DNA of 64,000 bases from Mesostigma viride (Eukaryota; Streptophyta; Mesostigmatophyceae; Mesostigmatales; Mesostigmataceae). The stretch lies in contig RPFO01000418.1 in assembly GCA_009746045.1 (NCBI GenBank), positions 332,501 through 396,500 on the forward strand. The letters run 5' to 3'. A program made the translations under genes and the position numbers. The first letter of the stretch is position 1; every line of letters starts with the position of its first letter. Shown here piece after piece: positions 31,200-41,954 of the stretch. The notes beneath the pieces were generated by a model that worked only from the letters and a program-made list of their open reading frames with translations, did not search any database and was not told where the DNA came from.

Positions 31200-32640
31200 C
31201 ACGAAAAACAATTACTAGGAACTGCCATTTTTGTGCTATGTTTGCTAGCATCTGTCACCTATTTGTCATGCAAACAGTCTGAATTTCTTGTGGGCAGTTA
31301 ACATAGATGTTTTTATGAGCTGTGCAATTTTCTAGGCTTAACTGAGTTCATTGATATAGGCACCCATGTGTTGGAACCCTTGGAAAACCAAGAAAAACTG
31401 CATTTGGGGGGTATTTATGCTAGCATTTGTCACCTATTTGTCATCCAACCAGCCTGAAACTTTGTGGGCATGCTGCTTGGGATGTGTTTACAACATGTGC
31501 AAAGTCCCAGGCCCAACTGAGTTCATTTGGAGTCATTATGTATGCATATGTGTGATAAAACCCTTGGAAAACCAAGAAAAACTGCATTTGGGGGGTATTT
31601 ATGCTAGCATTTGTCACCTATTTGTCATCCAACCAGCCTGAAACTTTGTGTGCATGCTGCTTGGGATGTGTTTACAACATTGCAAAGTTCCAGCTCCAAC
31701 TGAGCTCTATTGGTGTCATTATGTATGCATATGTGTGATAAAACCCTTGGAAAACCAAGAAAAACTGCATTTGGGGGGTATTTATGCTAGCATTTGTCAC
31801 CTATTTGTCATCCAACCAGCCTGAAACTTTGTGGGCATGCTGCTTGGGATGTGTTTACAACATGTGCAAAGTCCCAGGCCCAACTGAGTTCATTTGGAGT
31901 CATTATGTATGCATATGTGTGATAAAACCCTTGAAAAACCAAGAAAAACTGCATTTGGGGGTGTTTATGCTAGCATTTGTCACCTATTTGTCATCCAACC
32001 AGCCTGAAACTTTGTGGGCATGCTGCTTGGGATGTGTTTACAACATGTGCAAAGTCCCAGGCCCAACTGAGTTCATTTGGAGTCATTATGTATGCATATG
32101 TGTGATAAAACCCTTGAAAAACCAAGAAAAACTGCATTTGGGGGGTATTTATGCTAGCATTTGTCACCTATTTGTCATCCAACCAGCCTGAAACTTTGTG
32201 GGCATGCTGCATTGAATGTGTTTACAACATGTGCAAAGTCCCAGGCCCAACTGAGTTCATTTGGAGTCATTATGTATGCATATGTGTGATAAAACCCTTG
32301 AAAAACCAAGAAAAACTGCATTTGGGGGGTATTTATGCTAGCATTTGTCACCTATTTGTCATCCAACCAGCCTGAAACTTTGTGGGCATGCTGCATTGAA
32401 TGTGTTTACAACATGTGCAAAGTCCCAGGCCCAACTGAGTTCATTTGGAGTCATTATGTATGCATATGTGTGATGAAACCCTTGAAAAACCATGAAAAAC
32501 TGCATTTTTGGGGTATTTATGCTAGCATTTGTCACCTATTTGTCATCCAACCAGCCTGAAACTTTGTGGGCATGCTGCATGGGATGTGTTTAGAACATGT
32601 GCAAAGTCCCAGGCCCAACTGAGTTCATTTGATGTCTTTA
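31200..32640 (+). repeat. 184-bp satellite array, seven copies plus one diverged copy
   Basis: The block GTCACCTATTTGTCATCCAA starts at 31429, 31613, 31796, 31979, 32163, 32347 and 32531, giving spacings of 184,184,183,183,184,184. A diverged monomer lies at 31200-31365. Each copy contains ACCAAGAAAAACTGCATTTG and GGCCCAACTGAGTTCATTTG. The 74-codon repeated frames are a by-product. Confidence 0.95.
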
Positions 32641-32849
32641 TATATGCATACATGCCAGAAAGTGCTGAAAATACGGTATTTTTTGCTAGCAAATGTCACC
32701 ATGTTACCATGCTGCCGACTCCCCAAAATTTTTTGGACCACATGGCATCATAAGATATTAGAGGTCAAACTGACCATTACTTATTCCTTCTCCAAATAAT
32801 TTCCAGGGGAAGAAAATGGGTTTTCGGAGTGATGCGTGTGTCAAGAAAT

Positions 32850-33550
32850 GTCACGGTGGCACGGTGGCACGGTGGCACGGTGGCACGGTGGCACGGTGGC
32901 ACGGTGGCACGGTGGCACGGTGGCACGGTGGCACGGTGGCACAGTGGCACCCCACGTTGGGCAGTGCTTGTGGGCAATATAACATTAGTATTGGACGTTA
33001 TGTTACCTCGTGACACCATACAAAATCATAAAATGGTAGTTTTATGGTGGCATGGTGGCACGGTGGCACGGTGGCACGGTGGCACAGTGGCACCCCACGT
33101 TAGGCAGTGCTTGTGGACATTATAACATTAGTATTGGACGTTAGGTTACCTTGTGACACCATACAAAATCATAAAGTGGTAGTTTTATGGTGGCATGGTG
33201 TGCCGGTGTGCCGGTGTGCCGGTGTGCCGGTGGCACAGTGGCACCCCACGTTAGGCAGTGCTTGTGGACATTATAACATTAGTATTGGACGTTAGGTTAC
33301 CTTGTGACACCATACAAAATCATAAAATGGTAGTTTTATGGTGGCATGGTGTGCCGGTGTGCCGGTGTGCCGGTGTGCCGGTGTGCCGGTGTGCCGGTGT
33401 GCCGGTGGCACAGTGGCACACCACGTTAGGCAGTGCTTCTAAACCCTAAACATTAGTATTGGACGTTAGGTTACCTTGTGACACCATACAAAATCATAAA
33501 ATGGTAGTTTTATGGTGTGCCGGTGTGCCGGTGTGCCGGTGTGCCGGTGT
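32850..33550 (+). repeat. Second higher-order array with GGTGGCAC / GTGTGCCG minisatellites
   Basis: Runs of CACGGTGG (32853-32945, 33048-33090) or GTGTGCCG (33195-33235, 33347-33410, 33515-33550) alternate with four copies of a spacer containing ACATTAGTATTGGACGTTA and CACCATACAAAATCATAAA. It is the same 8-bp motif pair as in 26600-27330, on the opposite strand. Confidence 0.9.
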
Positions 33551-34149
33551 CAAAACATGATGAGACACTTACCTCCTAGCTTTGGACCTAAGGGAGGTAC
33601 AAAATAACAAAGTTGAAAAAAAGTCAATTTGTACTTGTGTTGTAGTACAATTCCAGGTGTGCCTAGGGGGGTGTAGTTCATGGCAGGTTTACCTAGCTTC
33701 CTGGGAATGTCCTTGGGGCCAGGCCAGGTCAAAATATGCCGCCCTGGTTGCGGCCAAGCCGCTGGGGGCCGGCCAGACCAAGGGCGGTTTTGATGGATGG
33801 CATGTCGAAATAGCCGGGTCCGTGTCGACGTCAAAGGTGGAAAATAACCTGTCGACGTCTAAGTCGCGCTCAGACCAGCTAGGTTCGCCTGGTCTGGGCA
33901 ACTGGGCTTGGGCTCAGGCGATGCAGAGGGCGAGGCAAGCCCGGGAAGAACATGGGCGACCACCAGTGCGCGACTAGTGTCACCGCTGCCCTTCCGGACC
34001 TGAGGGCGAAGCTGCAGCCGGAACTGCAGACGTATTTTCAGGTCTTAGCACAGCCGCCAGGCTGCGTTGCGTAGCGGAGCCGTTTGCTCGTCACAAATTG
34101 CGTAATAGCTTCAGAGAATTATATCAGCGTGTGCGTCTTAGAAAGACGA
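33551..34149. other. Spacer with one GC-rich open segment, unassigned
   Basis: 33700-33977 on the plus strand is open and GC-rich (KYAALVAAKPLGAGQTKGG, then QAMQRARQAREEHG, stop near 33975). It could be an exon or a mobile-element relic; I see no start or splice signals that settle it. Confidence 0.3.
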
Positions 34150-34436
34150 AGCGATTGTAATAATCAAAGCCGAATTTGGTGCCCAAACGTGAAAGTTATG
34201 ACTCAGCTCGACCGCTGTCAGCCATGGCTACCTCGTGGCTCGTGCATATTTCACCATGCCTCTTTCCAACTCCGAATTCAATTCAATTTAGAGCGCCATT
34301 TTTTCACTGACTAACTGCAAAAAACTCAAAATAATTTATCGGAGAGTGGTGCCAGTGAATTGGAAAATTTGCTAGATATACTATGCGAGAGTGGTGCGTA
34401 TGATCAGTACTACATGCCTGAGCTCGACATGAATTA

Positions 34437-34820
34437 ATCAATTAATTGTAACATATCTCCGTTGGGAGTACATGTAGCACATATCCCTGAGAAGGGGCAT
34501 ATGGATTTTAATACATTCTCGGCTACTTCCTGCAATGGGTAGGGTGTAAACTACTACGCCTGCTCTGGGTGCACCAAGTGCACCTGCACACCACTAGCTA
34601 TGTATTCCAGCACCTAGGGTGCGGACATAGGGGGCGGAAGATCATCATGGCTATACAATGGCTAGGGCATGGCTTCTCAGCAGAGAGTAGCTCTCTGCAT
34701 AGGCAGAGCCTGGCTAAATTCTTAATGCATCATCCATATGGGGAGTCCCATTATAGGCATGCAGAGCTTGGCTAAATTCTTAAGGCATCATCCATGGGGC
34801 GGGCCATTATGGGCTCACAT
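34437..34820 (-). mobile_element. Family B retrotransposon end, minus orientation
   Basis: AATTAATTG tail at 34437, hairpin TCTCCGTTGGGAG at 34453-34465, then CACATATCCCTGAGAAGGGG. The body matches the plus-oriented copy at 37300-37665 in reverse complement (for example GGTGCACCAAGTGCACCTGC and CTAAATTCTTAATGCATCAT). Confidence 0.65.
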
Positions 34821-34866
34821 GCGCATGAGGTGTGTGCCACGTGCTATTAAAGCTAAGCCTGACTAA

Positions 34867-36199
34867 CAGTGTATAATCATACGCAATACGCTATCGTACG
34901 CGGCCCAGGTGTATAATGTATAATACGCTTCATACGGTGTATTATACGCTAATCGTACGCTAACCCCTTAAAAGTCTGTTTTTGCATGGTTTTGATGATC
35001 ATTCATCAATCTGACCAACCCAACATGTTCTCCAGCATCACAAGTTTGGCTTTATATGCCACATTATCACATGGCCTTGCCAATGTCGTCACTACCTAGA
35101 ACAACAAGCGCTGTCCCTAATGAATAGTTACTCAATAAAAGCACAACAAAACGTCAAGTTTATACTCAACTAGGGGTACTGAATAAGACATTTTGCCAGA
35201 AATAAGACACATTGCCTACTCATCGTAGGCCGGCCATTACTCATGGTTCTGCATTAAGCAAGCATACAAAAGGCTCTATGGCTGGCATGCAGGCTAACAA
35301 AGTGCACCGGATGGCCCAGCAGTGTGCGCCCAGAGCCGGCCATGCCGGAGGAGCTGGCATGAGCGGACTGCCACTCGGAGGCGTCGGTTTCTACAAGGTC
35401 AGTAAGCAATTGCCTTTGGCTGCCGCCCGCGCATCAGCCTGCTTCCCGGCGTCACTACCCGCCTTTCTCTTCCTGGCCTTGTCATCCTTCTCCGCCTGCT
35501 AGCTCCCTCAACAGCTTGAGACGCAATGCCTTGGGCGGCTTCGAGCAGCATGGGCACACTTTCGCATCCTTGGCATACGTGCCGCCCGGCCATGATATGG
35601 CACCTTCCTCGGGTAGAAGAACCCTTGAAATGTGCCTTGCATTCTGAGCACGTCATTTGGTAGTTATTTGTCTGCTGCCCATCCTTGAAGACACGCTCTT
35701 TGCTAACATATGTCCAAACATCCTCAGAATCAGCCTCTAACTCGTCGATCGGCCCCATCATCATCATGGTCCATCTCCTCACTCTCCGTAGCCATGGCGC
35801 CTGTTGATATGCTACGATAGGTGACCACCGCGATCTTGCTGGCAGACCGGGATCTTGGCACATTTTGTCTTCTTGAACGGTGCCTTCCTGTCCTGCCAAT
35901 ATACGCAGCCATATGCATTGATCTTGGCCAAGTGGCACCTTGCTGCTCTGACACTTGTTTCTACTACTCGGCGCGCCGCAGCCTAGTCTAGAAACTTCCG
36001 CTTCACCCGAGCTGTAAACTGATGCCGGAGCCAAAAATACGCAAAAAATACGCTAAAAAATACGCGATACGCAAGAAATACCCTAAAAATACGCGGCGCG
36101 TACGAAAGTACCCCGTTTTCGTACGCGCTGCTCCGACGCGTATCGCGTATAATACGCGCGATACGGCGTATAATACGGCGTATGATTATACACAGTCTG
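34867..36199 (-). mobile_element. hAT-like DNA transposon, 1,333 bp, with 8-bp target-site duplication
   Basis: The termini are inverted: the left end starts CAGTGTATAATCATACGC and the right end, read in reverse, CAGACTGTGTATAATCATAC; both start with CAG, as hAT ends do. They are flanked by CTGACTAA at 34859-34866 and 36200-36207, an 8-bp duplication as expected for hAT. Subterminal TATACGC/TACGC motifs are dense at both ends (34880-34970, 36025-36185). The interior holds a BED-finger fragment on the minus strand but no room for a full transposase, so it is an internally deleted, non-autonomous copy. Confidence 0.82.
35450..35790 (-). pseudogene. BED zinc-finger fragment of a hAT transposase
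   Basis: The minus-strand frame contains SEDVWTYVSKERVFKDGQQ followed by MTCSECKAHFKGSSTRGRCH, with a Cys-x2-Cys pair and a downstream His/Cys. This is the layout of the BED finger that begins many hAT transposases. The catalytic RNase H-like and dimerisation regions are absent, so it is not a working transposase gene. Confidence 0.6.
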
Positions 36200-36305
36200 C
36201 TGACTAATCTACACAACTGTTATACATTCCCTAGACTGAGGTTGCTGGGGTGGCAGGGGGCGCCTGCCAGGGCTTGTGGTCGACGTGGATGACCGCCCCC
36301 CTTCA

Positions 36306-36572
36306 CTATACCGGTTTCCCCTCTGCGCTCTGCGGGAGCTGGAGGTAGGTCGGCCATAGCTCCCGTCGCCGCTGCATTTGCTGTGCCAGGGTCAAGTCGT
36401 CGTCGAGCGTGGAAGTCCCCGAGAGCTTAATTCTTGCGGCATTTAAGAAACAACAGCTTATCCGCAATGTACTTAAAGGTGAGGAGCACGGGGGCCGGGC
36501 CAGCCTTACCCCGCGCGCGGGCAAGGTGGACAGCCGACATCCGCAGTTCACCAGTGAGTTGCATGGGGGCAA
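36306..36572 (-). pseudogene. Retroelement ORF1-like fragment
   Basis: The minus-strand frame has LNAARIKLSGTSTLDDDLTL followed by AQQMQRRRELWPTYLQLPQS. This looks like the C-terminal domain of a LINE ORF1-type protein (a DDLT-x-AQQ-x-RR segment). It is short and isolated among other repeats. Confidence 0.45.
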
Positions 36573-36611
36573 GAATGTCGCGCTTATAAACGCTATGGCA
36601 AGCTCGACATA

Positions 36612-36760
36612 GGTCCTATAGTCAGCGAAAGTTGGTGCGAGAGGTCCCCAGTTCGATTTCGGTCGGATTCATTTGCAGATCGCGTTTTTCCGCGTTTTCC
36701 GCGGCCCGGCACTGAACGCAAATGTTTTTCACCTTTGCGGAGTGCCTGCTGATCAGAATA
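36612..36760 (+). repeat. Direct repeat copy 1 (about 150 bp)
   Basis: Starts GTCCTATAGTCAGCGAAAGT and runs through GGATTCATTTGCAGATCGCG to CCTGATCAGAAT. It is nearly identical to 37682-37835. An AGTTCGATTTCGG segment resembles a tRNA B-box with one mismatch, so a SINE origin is possible. Confidence 0.85.
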
Positions 36761-37049
36761 TACGCTTGGCTGATTTCGATAGTACCGGCTACGCCCCCTT
36801 CTAAAGAAGGATTCAGCCGTGTTCAGCCCGTCTCACGTTGCGAGACTGAACAAGTCTCGCGTGCAGACACGTGTGTAGTACTCCTACACACAGATCTCGA
36901 GTGATTTATCTAGTACCAAATCCGACAGGCTTGCATCACTCCCCAGACAGGAGAACTTTTGCGGATGACTGTAGGTGTAAGTTGGCGATGCCATGGTAAC
37001 CGGAGACGTAGAAATCGGGAGAATATCCGGACCATGGTAGCTCGCGGCG

Positions 37050-37196
37050 TTTTGATGAGTAGTGTAGTTAGGATTTTCTAGATAGAGTTAGGATAGTTCG
37101 ATCACGCGGCTTCCTCCACCCCATCCATCATGAAATATGTGCTACATGACCTCCCCACCACGGAGGCATGTTATAATTTAATTTAATTTAATTTTA
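37050..37196 (+). mobile_element. Family B element 3' end, plus orientation
   Basis: TAGTTAGGATTTTCTAGATA and GCGGCTTCCTCCACC match the end of the element at 42090-42165. It then has the terminal CATGACCTCCCCACCACGGAG motif and an AATTTAATTTAATTTT tail. Confidence 0.65.
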
Positions 37197-37199
37197 ATG

Positions 37200-37665
37200 G
37201 TAGCTCGCACCGGCCACGAGGTAGCCATGGCTGTCGGAGCTCATAACTTTCACGTTTGAGCACCGACTTTAGCCGTGAATATCACAGTATTTAGCCGCGC
37301 CCAGCCTACAATGGGACCTCCCATGGATGATGCATTAAGAATTTAGCCATGCGATGCCTATGCAGGGAGTTACTCTCTGCTGAGATGCCATGTGTACACC
37401 AGCTATAGCCTAGCCACATACCCTCCACCCCATATGTCATGCAGGCCTTCTAGGCCCTCTCCTCTTCTAGCCCCCCCTGGGTGCCTGTGCTTGAACCATC
37501 ATGGCGGTGCAGGTGCACCTTGTGCACCCAGAGCAGGTGACAGTTGTACATCCTCCACCTGCAGGTTGTAGCCCTGATTGTATTACAAACCCATAGATGC
37601 CCCTTTCTCAGGGCTATGTGTTACATATGCTCCCAACGGAGCTATGATTTTAATTAATTAATTAA
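37200..37665 (+). mobile_element. Family B-related retrotransposon end, plus orientation
   Basis: Reverse-complement partner of 34437-34820 (and of 34150-34240 for its first 90 bp). It ends CATATGCTCCCAACGGAGCT and a (TTAA) tail at 37650-37667. Confidence 0.62.
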
Positions 37666-37681
37666 TTAACCGGAGACGTCC

Positions 37682-37835
37682 GTCCTATAGTCAGCGAAAG
37701 TTGGTGCGAGAGGTCCCCATGCAGTTCGATTTCGGTCGGATTCATTTGCAGATCGCGTTTTTCCGCGCGCGTTTTCCGCGGCCCGGCACTGAACGCAAAT
37801 GGTTTTCACCTTTGCGGAGTGCCTGATCAGAATCG
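37682..37835 (+). repeat. Direct repeat copy 2 (about 150 bp)
   Basis: Second copy of 36612-36760, with small insertions (ATGC at 37720, CGCG near 37770). It is interrupted just after its end by the 1.08-kb insertion at 37845. Confidence 0.85.
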
Positions 37836-37844
37836 GATTTCTCT

Positions 37845-38924
37845 TTGTTTCTTTGAATGTGCTCACTGAAGCAGTATGAGCGGCCTCGCTGCTATGGCGG
37901 CGGGGCTAAAGAAAATTAGGCAAAGACCCCGTCCTTGCCTGCTATGAAGTCGCGGGCTTTGCGACTTCACGGCAGGTAGGGGCGGTTTGAACGGAACGGA
38001 AATTTCGCGTTACCAATGTGCCAAGTGGTTCTGGTTGGCACCTTGCTGGGCAGCGTCTCGGTGGTCATAGAAAGTGGGCTGGGCGCCCCGCCCCGGCTGC
38101 TGGTAATTCCAGCAGCGGAGCCAATCATGTCGACTAAGAAGTCCACAGCTAATGCGGAAACTGTGCGAAGGTCAATAGATGAATTTGGATTCCATGAGAC
38201 TGCGCTGGTAGTCAGTCAGCGGCCCACCGCCTAGGGCGCTGCATGGCGCTGCCTTCGGCTTGGTGCGCGGCCCTTTTTTGTTATGGGCCAGCGAGGGATA
38301 TAAGGGTGACGCGCGGCCGGCTAATTTCTTGCGTTCCGGAAGAAAATATATTTGCAAAATTCCCACAAAAGGAACCGAGTATCGGAAAGGCGTCTCGGCT
38401 GGCAGTGGCAGTGCCTGGCCTTGTCGTCTCTCCCTGCTCAGCACCCGGCAGGTAGCGGTTCAAACCCTGGTGGCGTCGGAATGCGAATTTTCTGGGTTTT
38501 TATCTGGAATAATATTTTGCTGAGGCGGCTCCGCGGATTCGCTAACCTTTTATCGTCGGGCCCCTTAGGGGGTTATTATAGCCTTGTGCGGGCTGAGTCG
38601 CCATGAAGGAGATGTTGCGACACGCCCCACTTTGTGGTCTTTTTATGGAAGCGGCTACCCTCGAGGCTGCCTGGAAGAGGGGGGGGATTCTTCTTCTTTT
38701 CTTTGTTCACTGTTATTGGGGCAACAGTGATCCTATCAAGTTTTGTTTCCTGAACGGCGACAGTGCGGGGGAGGAGGGCAATGGCGCCAGGGACTGGGGT
38801 GGATCGGGGGGCTCTTGCTCCTGCATGCGAGGGAGACGAGATGACTACTTAAACCTGCCTTTGGCAGGGGCTCTACTCATTGTTTTCAATCAAATGCTGG
38901 TTTTCTTGGGAGCTAAAGTGTCAT
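37845..38924. mobile_element. Unclassified 1.08-kb insertion with 14-bp target-site duplication
   Basis: Flanked by AATCGGATTTCTCT at 37831-37844 and 38925-38938. There are no inverted termini. A strong hairpin (ATGAAGTCGC, 7-base loop, GCGACTTCAC) lies at 37943-37969. The last 117 bp (38807-38923) recur at 39411-39527. The coding potential is unclear: plus frames of 72 and 107 codons are present but not recognised. Confidence 0.62.
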
Positions 38925-39410
38925 AATCGGATTTCTCTGAAAATAGTTTATTAAACAGAATGCGGGAAAGAAAGGGCCGCCACAACCTTGTGGCTGTACA
39001 TGCAGAGAGGCTTGTTAGACGAATGGGGACGACTTGTTGTTTACCGGGGAATCCTACTGGCAACTAGCTTTGCCTTTTGTAAGTCAGGCGCCGTTTGTTT
39101 GAACGGTCGGCCATGTGTGGAATGCTGACGGAAGTTGCGTCAAAAAGCTGTAATAAAATCTTATGTAACCAGCACTCACCAATTGGTTGGTGTGCTGCTT
39201 GGTTGGGTAGTGTGTTCAGGGTTGCATTCGAAGAGTACACATGGCCTGACAGCTCAGACGTGTGACAGATGAGCTGGCTGGCTGAATTATTAAATTGTCA
39301 GCGTTAGGATATTTCTGGTTTTGCCGTTTTCCATTTTGACGGTAGGCTTGATAAGCATGGTCGGCGGGTTGTGACCCGTAATTGTTTCTTCCCACCCATC
39401 CCACCCTTGG

Positions 39411-39533
39411 GGGGGGCTCTTGCTCCTGCATGCGAGGGAGACGAGATGACTACTTAAACCTGCCTTTGGCAGGGGCTCTACTCATTGTTTTCAATCAAAT
39501 GCTGGTTTTCTTGGGAGCTCAAGTGTCATAATA
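39411..39533. repeat. Second copy of the insertion's 3' end
   Basis: Matches 38807-38928 almost exactly (GGGGGGCTCTTGCTCCTGCA to GGGAGCTCAAGTGTCATAAT), about 605 bp apart. It contains a CTGCCTTTGGCAG hairpin. Confidence 0.88.
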
Positions 39534-39672
39534 GGTATATCAAAATGTGAAAGAGGTATGTGACCACGACGTACTGAGACACCAGGGTATAATTGGGTGT
39601 AGCATGCATGGAAAGATGTTGCTGGCCGACCTTAAGTGGTCCCAGCCCAGTTTGAACACCGCATCCACTCCC

Positions 39673-41954
39673 CCCCCGCCGCCCGCCCCGCTTCACCAGC
39701 CTGCACCGGCTCCCCGCCGTCATCCAGGCCCGGCAAGCCCTGCGCGACAATAGCGACCCCGCCCGCTACGCCCGCCTCAAAGCCGATTACCACTCGGCCA
39801 TCCGGCAGGCGACCAAGGAGCAGGAGGACCTTCATGTCCGCGAGTACTTCGCCCACCTCAAGGACCAGCACGGCAAGTACGCCTGGACCCGCCTGGGTCA
39901 CGCCCAACGGCCCGCCGGCGGCGCGCAGCCGGCGCCGCGGACGCTCTCTGGCTCACCGCAGCAGCAGCTCGACCAGTGGTATTCCTCCCAGTCCCGGCTG
40001 CTCGGCGCCCCCCCGCCGCCTCCGCCGCTTGGCCCTCTGGCGGCCGCACGCCTGGCAGTAGCACCGGCGGACGTCCCTGCGCCGCCCACGCCGCCCGCCG
40101 CTGAGCAGGACTACACGTACCCAGCCCTGACGGAACCCCTGGCCCACCCCAACGAGCTCCCGCCGTTCACCGAGCTCGAGCTGAGCACCGCCGCCAAGCA
40201 ACTCCGCTTCTATGCTGCCGTTGGACCTGACCAGCTCCCAGCCCCGGTGATTAAGCTGACGGCGCTCACGGGGTTCCTGCTTGACGTCTGCAACCGGATC
40301 CTGCTTGCCGACGCGCCGCCGATTCCTGAGTGGCAGCACAGCTACCGTATTATGCTGTACAAAAACAAAGGTTCCCCTGACGACCCCGCCAACTACAGAG
40401 GAGTCTGCATCCAGAGCGCCGCACTTAAGTTGTTCATGCGCATGATCCTCAACCGCCTTCGTTCTGCTCTCGACTGTCACCTTGGGGAAAGTCAAATGGG
40501 CTTCCGTCCTGGGCGCAACACCGTCATGGCCATTTTCGTCGCGCGTCGCCTCTTCGAGGAAATCGCTCTCCTGCAACCTGGTGAGTTTCCCGCCATCCTG
40601 ATCTTCGTCGACTTCATCAAGGCTTTTGATTCTGTCCTCTGGGACGCTCTATGGGCTGTACTTGCTCGCGCTCGCGTCCCCACTCCCCTGATTACCGTCA
40701 TCCGCACGCTGTATGAGGGGTCGACCACTTCGGTGCGCACTCAACACGGCATTACCCCGCCCTGCCCACTGCAGACCGGCGTCTGGCAGGGTTGCGTCCT
40801 GTCGCCGTACCTGTTTATTATTGTAGTGGATTCTGTTATGCGCCAGGCACGTGCTCGCTTTGCTAGCATTGCAGGCCGTGCCCCTGGCCTAGCGATCACG
40901 AACGAGCTCGGGGGAAGGGGGGCCGACTAACAAGCAGAATTTACTAGCTGACCTCATTTATGCCGACGACATCACGCTCATCGAGAAGCCGGAGTCTGCC
41001 CAACTTTGGCTGGACTGCCTGGCGCTCGAGGCTCGGGCGGTTGGTCTAGAAATCAGCCCCAAAACGGAGGCCCTGGCCCTCGGCATGGCAGGGCCCCCAC
41101 CCACACTCCGCCTCTTAGACGATGCCGAGGTCAACTACCCTCCTTCAGGCCGCTTCAAGCTGCTCGGCAGTTGGCTTCCCGACTGCGAGGACGACATGAC
41201 GACACGGATCGGCATGGCGTGGGCGCACCTCCATGACCACCGCCGCTGGTGGAGCAACCCCGCCCTACCCCGGATCGTCAAGCGTGACCTCTTCAAGGTC
41301 GTCATTCTGACGATCCTGACCTACGGCGCCGAGACGTGGACACTGATGCAGGAGCTGGAGCAACGACTCGACGGCGCCGTCACCAAGATGCTGCGCAAGG
41401 CCCTTAACATCCCCTTTGGTTTGCACATTAGTAATGAGGATTTGTACGCTGATTTGCCCTATGTTTCCCACATTATTAGGCACAGGCGCCTGGGCCTAGC
41501 CGGGCACCTGGCCCGCACAGATCAGGTAGATACATCAGATAGACTAGCTGGCACCAAGCCCGCCCAGCCTGGGCGATATGTCCTCACCTGGCGTGCCCCC
41601 GGCCGCGCGCGGCAGGGCCGCCACCCGTGGACTTTTCGTGATAGACTCGGCATGGACATGTGCTACACTAGACGTGACGGGCTCACCCCCGGGCAGCCTC
41701 CTGGTTTGTCTGTAATATGGAGGCAGATGGTGCGCAAGGATAGATGGCAAGTAGTGATGAAGGAGACCACCCCCAAGCCTGTGGGGGCTCCGCGTGTGAC
41801 CAAGTATGGCATTCATAGCGATTCGGGCCGCGGTGCCCACACCCCTGTAACTAGGACCTAGATAGCTTATACCATCCATTCCATCCCATGTTCCGCTCCC
41901 ACTGAGGACTTATGCTCACGTGACGCAGTCACGTGTCTATTAATTAATTAATTA
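39673..41954 (+). mobile_element. RTE-like non-LTR retrotransposon, 5'-truncated, nested insertion
   Basis: 2.28 kb between direct repeats ATCCACTCCC (39663-39672, 41955-41964). It ends in a (TTAATTAA) tail, not poly-A, as RTE-clade elements often do. It carries the reverse transcriptase and C-terminal region but no endonuclease, so it is truncated at the 5' end. It sits inside the family B element. Confidence 0.8.
39690..41861 (+). pseudogene. Reverse transcriptase of the nested retrotransposon, one frameshift
   Basis: First frame to 40930: a charged linker, then RT motifs YRGVCIQSAALKLFMRMIL, MGFRPGRNT, FVDFIKAFDSVLWDAL (motif A) and GVWQGCVLSPYLF (motif B). After a one-base shift in a G-rich run near 40910-40925 the next frame gives LLADLIYADDITLIEK (motif C, YADD at 40959-40970), then TYGAETWTLMQELEQRL, RHRRLGLAGHLARTDQ and a stop at 41859-41861. 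The catalytic aspartates are intact; the frameshift and missing endonuclease make this copy non-functional as it stands. The C-terminal GHLAR-type segment is usual for LINE proteins. Confidence 0.85.

Noticed and set aside
33582-33977. 131-codon plus frame as a gene
   Set aside because: The GC-rich second half is open, but there is no supported start, splice context or family; left as unassigned.
38103-38120. GTAATTCCAGCAGC resembles small-subunit rRNA
   Set aside because: Only about 14 bases match and the surrounding sequence is not rRNA.
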